From assembly GCA_951799445.1 (NCBI GenBank), contig OX637289.1, forward strand, positions 48,522,264 through 48,586,263: a stretch of DNA of 64,000 nucleotides, read 5' to 3'. The translations under genes were made by a program, and so were the position numbers. The stretch is from Pseudisothecium myosuroides (taxonomy: Eukaryota; Streptophyta; Bryopsida; Hypnales; Lembophyllaceae). Positions 21,561 through 31,212 of this stretch are shown here, piece by piece. Each line of letters begins with the position of its first letter. Position 1 is the stretch's first letter. The notes beneath the pieces were generated by a model. The model was not told the origin of the DNA and made no database searches. It saw only the letters and a list, made by a program, of their open reading frames with translations.

Positions 21561-22150
21561 CTAAAACTGCGAATCTAAATTGGTGAACGGATTATGAAGA
21601 TCCAACGGCTCCCAATGAGAGGAGGATCCCAACGTGCCTGGGCCACGCGGCATCCCTACGCCTCTTTGATCATGTAACGTCTCCGTAGGTGGTCCAGCAG
21701 CGCCTTGGATACCATTGAAAAAACTAGAAACAGGCCCGCCTTCGTCTCCCTCGTCGTTTAGAAATCGCAGCGCACCCTGACCTTCGCCTTCTTTCTCCCG
21801 TTGTGATCTCCTTGTTTTCTTGGCTGCTTCTGAGGCAAAGGAGTTTTGGGAATGCATCATTTCCGGTGGCCAAAGAAACTCGTCTTCTGCAGATTCTTCT
21901 TCTTCGTCTTCTAAGTCTGACCATCCTTCGCATGAGGACTCCCTTGGGTTTGCGAGCTCTTCCTCCTCTAGCTCTTGACTTTCTAGGAGGTCTTCATTTG
22001 GTTCTTCAATCTGCATATCAGTGGAGCTTTCGCGAGGAGGACAAACCTCTGATGGACAAATGTCATTTTTGGAAGAGGATTTGGTGTCATACTTGTATCG
22101 ATCTTCAACGTCTACTCCTTCTTGTAGTCCATTGTCATCCTGCCGTCGAG
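21561..22150 (-). CDS. Unrecognised acidic ORF (probable 3' exon)
   Basis: A minus-strand frame open for about 195 codons from just after a TAG near 22155 to the stop at 21561. The first ATG (22016) gives 151 residues: two acidic blocks (LESQELEEEELAN and DLEDEEEESAEDE) followed by a Gly/Pro-rich C-terminus. The upstream part, EDRYKYDTKSSSKND onwards, is also free of stops, so it may be an exon rather than a whole gene. An overlapping plus-strand frame of similar length exists, so the strand is not certain. No family recognised. Confidence 0.35.
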
Positions 22151-22675
22151 CCTAGAAGAGTTCACTTCGCCAAGGAGGGACATCATCCGATGCGAGCTAC
22201 CACCAAAACAACAAAAGTAAGTATTGCTATCCCAAACTTCAACAAGTTTAAAATAATTTGTGGTTTGCTGCAATTACGGTGCTTTTGTGTTTTGGAGGTA
22301 CTAGCTACTTTAGTTACAATGCAGGCAGCTGGACAGTACAAGCTAGTTGGTGATTTTGTAATTAGTTACAGTACAAGGGTGGCCAAGTTTTTAACCTTGG
22401 ATGTTGACAACAAATGTGACTTGCCCATCTGTCTTTCATCTCATGTGCACAACAAAGGTTTTTAGTTTTATCCAAGACTTAAACAATGGTTTTCTGTGCT
22501 TCAAAATAAAACATACTAGAAAGGAAAAAGTGAATGTTTTGAACTTATCCATTTTCCCTTTTGGAATGTTGGGATCCTCGGCATCTCTCTTAAGGGTATC
22601 CTTTGTAGATAGACTTGTGAAATCTGGCCACACCTTCTCCTTTACAAGTAGAAGAATCAGATGATGAAATTGTCA

Positions 22676-23296
22676 TCATTCGCACCACCCCAAACACCTT
22701 GCCGCTTGCCTATAGAAGTGATGCCTATAGTTACTTGGTAGAGGATTAGCAGGCCACTTCTTACTTCCTCTTGGCACCAACAGGGATTTCAAGTGTGTCT
22801 TGTTCAACAATGCCACCACTCTAGTGGCTTGCAAGGACGATGCTCCTTCCTTCTCAGTCAGAAGTTGAAACAACTGTGCTTCGACTGTATTTGCTTGTGC
22901 AGCTTGAATGTTTTGTAGATCTTGTCCGACCAAAAAATGAAGCCCTTCTTCAAGGCTGGTGGCGATTTGCTCTCTCTTCCCTGTGCGTGGATTGACGTTC
23001 TGTTGGTGCACTTCTGTTGTCTTGCCTGTCGGCCCCCACAAATCGGTCTCGTCGACTTGTTGAGCTCCTTCCACTAGAGTCGATTGGACGTACGCTAACA
23101 GTCGCACCCCGTCAACCTGCTGAACCACCGTCGGAGCTGGTTCGAACTGCGTCGACTGTTGCACCTGCGTTGATGCAGGCCCCTCCGAAATGTTTGCTGG
23201 TCCACGCTCATCCAAACTGCTTGCTGATTCCCGCCCGTCCAAACTGCTCAAGCCTTTCCACTGTCCCAATTCGGTGCGATTGGAGCCCTTTTCCAA
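22676..23296 (-). CDS. Unrecognised ORF, Gln/Val-rich
   Basis: A 206-codon minus-strand frame. Low-complexity N-terminal half (repeated STQ/VQQ/SLDERG wording), then a helical-looking middle (LEEGLHFLVGQDLQNIQAAQ) and a basic C-terminus. It lies upstream of, and on the same strand as, the 21561-22150 ORF, so both may be exons of one gene. The promoter-proximal side is cut off by LTR copy 2. No family recognised; it could be non-coding. Confidence 0.3.
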   Translation of the reverse strand: MEKGSNRTELGQWKGLSSLDGRESASSLDERGPANISEGPASTQVQQSTQFEPAPTVVQQVDGVRLLAYVQSTLVEGAQQVDETDLWGPTGKTTEVHQQNVNPRTGKREQIATSLEEGLHFLVGQDLQNIQAAQANTVEAQLFQLLTEKEGASSLQATRVVALLNKTHLKSLLVPRGSKKWPANPLPSNYRHHFYRQAARCLGWCE

Positions 23297-24826
23297 CTGT
23301 TCACCAGATCCAAGGTCTTCCTACACCCCACTTGCAAACCTATCCTTCCCACTTTCTTTGCAGTAGCTATTAGACATGTTGGTTTGAATGTTGTAGTTCT
23401 CTACTCAATGAATTGTTCTCCTTTTGATGTATTTCATTGACAGGTGCTTGCATTGGCATCATGAATACAGTCGGCAAGGATACTGGGAGATCCTTTTCTT
23501 TGTTCTTTATTTTTTGAATTTTGTGTGAATGTGTGTGTAAGCTCCCAATTTGTCACTTGGGACTCGTAGAATTATTTTTTTTGAAATTTGCAATTTAAAG
23601 TTGATAAAAGTATAGAAAAACCCATAAAAATAGTGTAGAACCGAAATAGGGTTGTGTCATACCCATTATAATATTTGGTCTAGATTTGTGTTTTTTACTT
23701 AGAATCCCCCAAACCTTGCCTAAAAATAGTATAGAAATAACAAAAAGGTTAGATTTGGAGGATTCGAGTTACACAGCCCCAAAAGGGCTAAATCCCACTA
23801 TGAATGTGGCGATTCATGGCTAGGTCGGTCTGAGGGATCCACAGCAAGGCCACTAGGTCGGGTCCTAGAGTTAGATTTAGAATTCCCCATTAAATCAACG
23901 AATTCCCAAAATCTCGATTGTTAGCAAGCAGGAGCCACTTATGCAAAACCGGGCCCATGGAGGAATCTACAGCCCAGGGATGGTGTTCTAGGGTGAATCC
24001 CATGCCAGGAGTCCAACGGCAAAATCGGTTTGCCAAGATTCCTCCACCTGCAGAAGATTCTCGCACCGTCGCTAATTCGAGGAGATGGCCAATTTTAAAT
24101 CTCCATTGACCAATCGTGCCAAGTACAGAAACACACCCGCACGTCTTTCATGCGACTCCCTGAGAGGTCACGTGAAAAATCCCGGCATCTTCCAACTTGC
24201 AGAAGAACCTTTTCCGGGTGGTCAACCCTCCTAACCTCCAACGGGAATTTCATGGAAATTACCCAGGTTACAATAAAATCTCACTAAAAATTAGACTAGC
24301 TTGTTTTATGTTAATAATGCGCTCCGTGAAGTTTCACGACATTCCGATAGCGGCAAGTACCCGAACCGGCGAGATTCCTCGGGAATTAACCACGTGGCGG
24401 GGTCCCCACCGCGTTGACCGGCATTCCGGGACCATATGATGACGAAACGAAGTCAACCAAAAGTCCTTCCCGATTCTCTCGCACCTACCGGAGACCCTAG
24501 GCTATTCACATTTCTCAAAATAGGAGACCCCCAAGATCTAGGATTTTACCACGATTTGGTTTTTAAACTAAATTAGCCTACGATGGGTTTTTGGCCTCGG
24601 TACGGGGGGTAGGAGGATTTAGGACTAAACATGGCGATCTGGATCCAACGGCGCAATCCGTTCGGCGATTGGAACTAATCTCCAAAAATTAGGATGTTGG
24701 TCCAGCATAGATGGTAGAAGTAGAAATTTAGGATGTAGGATGAAAATCTTTGAGGATGAGGATGAAAATCCCCGTTGATAAGGTTACCTTAGAGCTTTAG
24801 AGAAAGGGGTGAGCCCTTGGGAAACC

Positions 24827-24833
24827 TATATAA
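24827..24833 (+). promoter_or_regulatory. TATA box of LTR copy 2
   Basis: TATATAA then GGGCCCCATTTCTCTCTC, 1,291 bp from the LTR start. If active it would read rightwards through the leader exon towards locus A. Confidence 0.55.
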
Positions 24834-25834
24834 GGGCCCCATTTCTCTCTCTAGAACACCCCCAATTCTTGTTTTGGGTCCGTGGGTTCAAGTTATTTTG
24901 GATATTTGGGCGTTTGAAGCCAAAAACCTCTACGGTGTTTTCGGAGCACTTTTGGCTCCATTGTTGCTTATTTTCAAGCTTTGAAGGTCCTTGGGGGTCC
25001 TTCTATCTTGCCTTGTTTACTCTTTGTGTACTTTTAGTGCTCTTGTTTTGAGTTGAGAGACCCTCTCTTTCCGTGTGTATCTTTGTTTGTGTCCTTGAGA
25101 GCTAGCTTGTGTGGTTTCGAGGCCTTGTGGTGTCTTACACTAATCCTAAAGCAACCCCCCATCGTACCTTGGCGATGCTGCTTTGGAGGGCCTTTAGCGT
25201 GTGAGATTGTTGTGTTGTCACGTGTTCCTAACTTGTGGACCCCCCTCCGGGACGGCGAAGCTTTGACCCTATGTACGTTTCCTTTTAAAAGTTTTGTCTT
25301 TACCTTCTTCTAAAGTCCCTCCCATTGTGTGGGCCCCCCTTGGAAACGGCGAAGCTTTGAACTTGTGACAAGGTCAAAGTCCTAAAGTGTGTGTTAAAAG
25401 TTTAGGCGGCGGAGCTTTGAACCCCTGGAGTGCTATCAAGTCCTAAAGTTGGTGTTAAACCCAACTTGACGGCGAAGCTTTGAACCTCCCCCGTGTTTAG
25501 TTCCAAAGTCTAGTTTCCAAGACCTTTGTGGATACGTCCAAAGTTTAGCTTCCAAGATATGTAGGTTTTTTTTGTGTTTGGCAAGTCCCATGGTTCCAAG
25601 TTTTAGTTAGGCTAGGGTTCCCCAAGTTCTAGTTTCCCCCAAGATAGTGAGTCTAAGTGTCCCCAAGGTTTAGTTTTCCCCCTAGTTTTTTAGTCTAAGT
25701 GTCCCCAAGGTTTAGTTTTCCCCCTAGTTTTTTTTAGTCTAAGTGTCCCCAAGGTTTAGTTTTCCCCCTAGTTTTTTTTTCCTTTGTGTTATTTTTTTTA
25801 GCCTAGCCTACCCAAAGTTTGCAAGAAAAAAAAC

Positions 25835-25990
25835 CAGTCCAAGTTCACAGTCCAAGTTCACAGTCCAAGTTCACAGTCCAAGTTCACAGTCCAGTTCACG
25901 GTCCAGTTCACAGCCAGTTCACAGCCAGTTCACAGTCCAGTTCACAGCCAGTTCACAGCCAATTCACAGCCAGTTACAAGTCCAGTTCAG
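25835..25990 (+). repeat. Minisatellite in LTR copy 2
   Basis: Consecutive units of 11-15 bp of the form CAGTCCAAGTTCA shortening to CAGCCAGTTCA, about 12 in all. Confidence 0.8.
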
Positions 25991-26699
25991 AAAAATAGAA
26001 CGTAACAAAAAAAAACAAATTATAATTAATTATTGAACTAACCCCCCTCCAGCCAGCAAGAGGCCGGCCAGCAGGAGATCGGCTTGGCTCGGCAGGCTTG
26101 GTCCAGGGCCCTGGGCTCCACATTCTCCTTGTTTTTTTTTAATTTTTCCTTTCCTAAACAAAAAAGAGGTGTTGGATTAGATGGACTAGGGGTAGAGTAG
26201 GGGAATAGGAACTAGGGAAAAGAGTCTAGAAAGGGAAGAGGGGGAAGAGAAGTAGCACCTCCATGCACACACCTGCAAACAAGCCCTCCCAACTCTCTCA
26301 CCACCAACACAACACAAGCAAGAATGGAAGGAGATTAGTGAGAAGAAGTTGAAATAGGTGGAGAAGGTGAGAGACAATAAATAGTGACCTAGGCTTAGGC
26401 TTAGGTAGGCTTAGAAAGGAAATCTTGAGAATTCGTGGTGACCGTTGGGAGGAGGATTAGGATGACACAAAGGCAAAGTTGTGTAAGAGGATAGGAGGAA
26501 CCTTTAAACTCTTCTTGAAGTTTGAAACTATAGTGTAAGACTCATAAAAGCTTAGGTGGAATAGTGCTAGTGTAGAAGAAAGAGAAAGAAAGAAAAGAAA
26601 GGAAGAAGGGAAAGAGGGAGTTTAGATCATCAAAAATTGTAATATTTTCTCAATAAGCGGTGAGCTCGAAAAAAATTCAAAGCAAAGCCAAAGACTACC

Positions 26700-26762
26700 A
26701 TGGAGCATGAGGACGTACACGTGGACGTGGACGAGGTTATTTCCGAAACCGGTAGTGAAGAG
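26700..26762 (+). CDS. LTR leader exon, copy 2
   Basis: ATG plus 20 codons, MEHEDVHVDVDEVISETGSE plus Glu, then GTGAGTTTTTG. It is 1.56 kb upstream of the locus A coding segment on the same strand, and a plausible acceptor (CCCACAG) lies at the LTR/locus A junction. However, phase 0 splicing to that acceptor runs into a stop after about 20 codons. Confidence 0.5.
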
Positions 26763-28318
26763 GTGAGTTTTTGATTTAATCTTTGATGTTTCTCCCTAAT
26801 TAGCGTTTATTTTCCTAATCAGCCCTTAGAGTGTGATTAGCATCCAAGATTAGTGCAAATTAGAAGTTTAGGTTCAAAAAGTTATAGATTAGGAATAGAG
26901 GTTTCCAAAAACATATTACACTTAGGATTTGGCTTTAAATCGACCGCGTTAGGCTAAGTTAAGCGGTAGGGGGTAGGACGGAGGAATTTTGAGTAAAATT
27001 CATCCAAAAAGAATCATGGACGGAACTTAGGGGTTTAAATGAGAAAGAGAATTTAGGATTAAAATTAGGGATTAATTAGCGGTTAGAATTAGAATCAATT
27101 TACATTTTTATTTCTTAAAGTTAAAATTCTAAGGTCAAAATCTAGAGTTAACTTTGGAAGTTAAAAAGTAGAATTAATTTGGAAGTGTAACTTAGGGGGT
27201 TAAAATTCCCAGTGAAACTGTAGGGTAGTTTAGAAAAGGAAGTTAGGGCTAATTAGGAGTAAAAAATCCGCGTAAGAAGTAGAAATTAAAAGTAAAAAAC
27301 ATTAGACTAAAATTAGGAGGTAGAAATCACGAGTAGAAATAGAAGTTAGATCTTGAAGTTAGAAATTCAAAATTAGAGTGAATGTTAGAGGTCAAAAGCT
27401 AGAGTAAAATTTAGAAGTAAAACTTGAAGTAACATTTAGAGTTAATCTAGGATTAAAACGATATGATTAAATTGGGAAGTAGAAAGTTAAAAGTCTAAAG
27501 TCAAAAGTTAAGATTAAATTTAAAGGTTAAACTTTAGAGTCAATTGGGAAGTAAAAAGTTAGAGTATAAAGCTAAAGTGAAAAGTGAAAAGTTATCATTA
27601 AATTTAGAAGGTAAATCTTAGAGTTAGTTGGAAGTAGAAAAATCTAGAGTCAAAGTGAAAACGTAGGGTCAACCCTAGAGGTTAAAATTTGGGATTAAAT
27701 TTAGAAGTAAAAATTTAGAGTTAAAAGTCAAAAACATAGAGTTAACTTTAGAAGGTAAATTTTAGAGTTAGTCTAGGAGTAAAAACTTGGAGTCAAAAGT
27801 CAAAACAAAGTCAAACGGTAGCATTAAATTTTGAAGTTTAATTCTCTAATTAGTTTGGAAAGCTAAAAACCTAGAGTATACTTAGAAGTTAAAAGTTAAA
27901 ATAAGAGTTGAAACTTTAGGGATAGCTTTTAAAAGTAGAACTTCTAGGTGGAGTTCAAAAACCCAAGATAGTCTTAGAGGTTCATGGAAGGAACATAGGG
28001 GTTCCCCTTTTTACGTAGTTAGGGACGTTAGAAATGACGCCAACTACCCAGTCGACCCTCGACATAGGATAGATAGTTAGGGAGTTAGAATTTCACCATC
28101 ACTCTGAGCATTGCAGTTACCTTGTGAGTTATTACATGCATTCTAATTATTTGCTGCCATCCACAACATTTAGGAAACGTTAGCAAAAAAGATCCATTGC
28201 TTGGAAGGCACAGTGGACCGCGCTCACATCACCCCCATATATTAAAAATTGTGGATAAAGGCATAGAACCTGGTCGGTGTTCGCTTTATTACCAAGGGTG
28301 GGTAATCTAGCGCCCACA

Positions 28319-29258
28319 GGGCTGGAGAAACATGTCCAGCGAGCAGCTTGTAAACATCAAGCAGAAGCTCCACAAACTGTAGCTCCACCTGTTGAACCCC
28401 TTTCAGCATCCAGTGGCCCTAGGAGGTCTGGGTCCTGTCGTGGCGGTCGAGGTGGAAACCGGGGTGGTAGCCAAGGTGGTAGCAGAGGTACCAGTCAAGG
28501 TGGGAGCAGAGGCAACGGTAGGGGAAGTGCGCACGCAGAGCCCCAGAAGAGAAAGTCGACCGAAGCCGTAGCTGGTGAATAAAGCATTCACAAAGCAACG
28601 GCCCACAACGGCTGGGAGTTCCGGATCCACCCTCACTAACATTCAACCAGGTCCGTCGGGCGAATTGCAGCCAATTGCCAATTTTGAAAAGGTGGCTGCG
28701 TACCAGAAGAACTTCCGAGAGAATAAGAGTGGGTTTTTTCTTTTCGAAGAACAAGCATTCCCGGTCTACATAAATCAGTGCTGGCTGTCGCGACCTAAAT
28801 ACGTCATCCGAAAGTTGGAACCAACACTCGTGGACAACAAGACGCAAGAGCTGATCAACCTCCCGGACATGAAAGACCGGCAGACAATATGCTTGACTCC
28901 GATGGACAAAGACCGCAAACTGCTGAAGGACCGTCCGAAGGATTGGAAGTCAATTCAGGCCGGAAATTTTTTCATCATAAACGGCCAGTACAACATCACA
29001 GCCGCCAAAGTGTTGCAAAAAGGCGGAATTGACGCGGAGAGAATAGTGGAGCTGCAGACATGGCAAGCAAGAATCGTCTGGAGCAAAGATCCAGCGAAGC
29101 TTACAGAGATATCGAAGTGGTACAACGCAGCAAACCATATCACCCATAGCCAGCCCACATGGGGGAACTAGATATCAGCTTGCAGAGAGATCTGGCTCTC
29201 CTACGGGAGACCGGCGGAGAAGGCTATCGATCGGGATACACGAGGGAACTTAGCCGAG
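28319..29258 (+). pseudogene. Locus A exon 1: RGG-rich linker plus ParB/sulfiredoxin-like domain
   Basis: The frame enters from the LTR junction (GLEKHVQRAACKHQ...), runs through an Arg/Gly/Ser-rich stretch (28430-28530) and breaks near 28575, where the continuation TTAGSSGSTLTN is in another frame. It then reads YINQCW..KYVIRKLE and AGNFFIINGQYNITAAKVL (about 28955-29015), the layout of a ParB N-terminal domain, whose hallmark is an (I/V)-x-G-(Q/E)-(H/R)-R-x2-A-x3-L strand-turn-helix. A TAG at 29169-29171 stands where locus B has Gln. After that the frame stays open to a probable donor GAG|GTGTGC at 29258. The N-terminal exon present in locus B (58085 on) is missing, cut by LTR copy 2. ParB assignment is by motif reading only. 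Confidence 0.5.
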
Positions 29259-29299
29259 GTGTGCCTGGTGGCCTATAAGATAAAACAACAAAGGCTTCC

Positions 29300-29414
29300 T
29301 TATCTTCGGGTCGAGGATAACATTTATAGTCTTCGTCTGCTTGATCTGATTAAGGTCTTCATTTCATCAATCCAAAAGTTAATGAAGCCTTTATTATCTT
29401 CGGGTCAAGGATAA
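29300..29414. repeat. 21-bp palindromes 1 and 2 of locus A (intron 1)
   Basis: 29300-29320 and 29394-29414. Each is TTATCTTCGG, a central base, then the mirrored half TCGAGGATAA or TCAAGGATAA. Locus A consensus half-site: TTATCYTCGA. Confidence 0.8.
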
Positions 29415-29458
29415 ATCCCTGCACTAAGCCTCCTTGTTTTGTTTTCATTGCTTTGTAG

Positions 29459-30787
29459 AAATTTATTGACGCCGTAATAATCCGCTACCAGAGCATAAAC
29501 CCGGAGAAAGATGGAAGTCTGGTGAAGAAAGAGTCAGACGTGAGCCACGAAATCCAAATGATCACGTTGGCAGACTCCACCTACAGGATGTGGGACCAGT
29601 TCATCACCAAATACATGGCGGGTTTACTGATTGACCCTCTCACAATGAAGCCACACAGCCTGTCAAAAACATTTAAGCCAAGGAACTACATGCTGAAGAA
29701 GGAGTTCTTCAGGCATCTGGGCCACTTCACAGACAGGGACTTCAAAGATTACGTCGTCCACTTGCTTGGCCTGACACCCGGGCGAACTCTGCCATACCAG
29801 AAGCTCACCATCCACAGAGTTCCTCACTTGATAAAGGACTGTTCGAGCGGACCAGACTGGGTGGAGCGCAGGAAGCGTAGGAAGGTCATCACAGAGGAGC
29901 TGATGGCCGTAGATCCGACCTTGAAGTGCAAGGACAAGAATGGGGACGTGATCGATAGGGCCTGGAGGGATTGGAAACGGAAACACCTCTTCACGTCCGC
30001 GTTGTGGGACTTCCTCCTCAACACACTGCCAAACAACTTCTTTGTGAAGAGGCTCACGAACGAGGGGAAGTTGAGGAGGGCAATTGACTACAAAGAAAAG
30101 CCGTTTCCGACGATCTATCCCATGTTCCAGAGGTTTGTGAAAATGAAAAAATGCGTGGAGAAACCAGAGGGGGATGTCCAAATCCATGGACACGAATTTT
30201 TTCCCCAGGCGTTCTGCGCGAGCCATGTCTGGACGTACCACAGTCGAGCGCTCCCCATTGCAGTCATAGACTTCCGGCAAGTTCCTAGGCCAGCTCCAGG
30301 GTCCGGTGATCCTCTACCGGTCAAGACCCTTCTTAACTTCCTGCTGAATCACCTAAGGCCTACTATGTCATGCTCGGATGTATGGATGTGGGTTGTCGGG
30401 AACGAGTACGACGAAGAAGCGGCCATCTTGTTTGCAAAGGAGAACATGAAGCTCTTTGTCATGAAACGGTCCACGTACGTTCCATGCAAGGCCGAGCGTC
30501 TGGACGGCCAGAGCAATCGGGTGGTTGTTGCTCCATTTGCGCTCCTATTCTTCTTCAAGAAAGGGAACGACGGTGCGTCCAAGGGCATTGACACAATGCA
30601 GAAGGAATACATGACGTCGAATAAACCGTACTACCATGACTTCTGGAAGCACCTGGAGGCCAAGCTCAGAGTGCACAAGAGCAAACTGAGGATGGAGTTT
30701 TACATAGACATTCTCCAGAGTTTTGCCGTGAAAGGAGAGAACGTGCTCGGCATCTACTATGGATCAAAGTTCATGATAGCGGCTAAG
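29459..30787 (+). CDS. Locus A exon 2: degenerate beta-class DNA methyltransferase-like region
   Basis: An uninterrupted 443-codon exon between acceptor TTTGTAG and donor AAG|GTAGTC. The first ~220 codons form a conserved helical region (LKKEFFRHLGHF, PDWVERRKRRK, AWRDWKRKH) nearly matched in locus B. The second half has the element order of beta-class N4/N6 methyltransferases: PIAVIDFRQVPRP in the DPPY (motif IV) position (about 30255-30295), LLNFLLNHLRPTMS, a VMKRSTYVPC strand, VVVAPFALLFFFKKG, and finally MEFYIDILQSFAVKGENVLG with IYYGSKFMIAAK in the motif I position (about 30690-30787). Asp-Pro-Pro-Tyr and Phe-x-Gly-x-Gly are both altered, so catalysis is unlikely. Fold assignment is inference from motif order. 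Confidence 0.55.
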
Positions 30788-30812
30788 GTAGTCATCTTGA
30801 ACCAGGCCTTGT

Positions 30813-31138
30813 TTATCCTCGAGTCGAAGATAAATCGGCCTGTCCAATAGTGGGGGCACTAGTAGAAAACAGGCTAAAAGTGACTGGTCCACAATGACTA
30901 CAGCAGTCACTTAGTTTGTAGTCATTGTGGACAAAAAATGATTGCTATAGTCATTGTGGACCAGTCATTTAGGACCATGTTTTCTACTAGTGGGGGGACT
31001 TCTGGACAAGCTTTTCTTCTTGGTTATCCTCGAGTCGAAGATAAACTTGTTTTCATTTACCAGATGCTGTTTGTATTGATTATTTCGTTGACTGATTTCT
31101 CCATATTCCAAAGTCTGCTATCCTCGAGTCGAGGATAA
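30813..31138. repeat. 21-bp palindromes 3, 4 and 5 of locus A (intron 2)
   Basis: 30813-30833, 31024-31044 and 31118-31138. The last has a perfect 19-bp core, TATCCTCGA-G-TCGAGGATA. A CACTA MITE lies between palindromes 3 and 4. Confidence 0.85.
30857..30992. mobile_element. 136-bp CACTA-type MITE in intron 2 of locus A
   Basis: Terminal inverted repeats CACTAGTAGAAAACA and TGTTTTCTACTAGTG, the terminus typical of plant EnSpm/CACTA elements, with a 3-bp GGG duplication (30854-30856 and 30993-30995). The interior is itself an imperfect hairpin built from GTCCACAATGACTA and TAGTCATTGTGGAC. Too short to code for anything. Confidence 0.85.
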
Positions 31139-31212
31139 TGTCAACGAGATACCATCTCTGTTGCTCCTTGAATATAAAACAAAATTGCTAACGCTTGAGT
31201 TACCTTGTGCAG

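Larger units (their letters stand above)
23536..28318 (+). mobile_element. Solo LTR family A, complete copy 2
   Basis: A 4,783-bp element, TGTAAGCTCCC...AGCGCCCACA, colinear with copies 1 and 3. Its flanks (gtgtg and gggct) do not form a target-site duplication, unlike those of the other two complete copies. Its right end abuts the truncated 5' part of locus A. The repeat GTCCAAGTTCACA (25835-25990) replaces the minisatellite found in copy 1. Confidence 0.75.

Noticed and set aside
22080..22465. Plus-strand 220-codon frame starting at 21803
   Set aside because: It overlaps a minus-strand frame with more protein-like (acidic, ordered) composition and has no recognisable motif; neither is certain.
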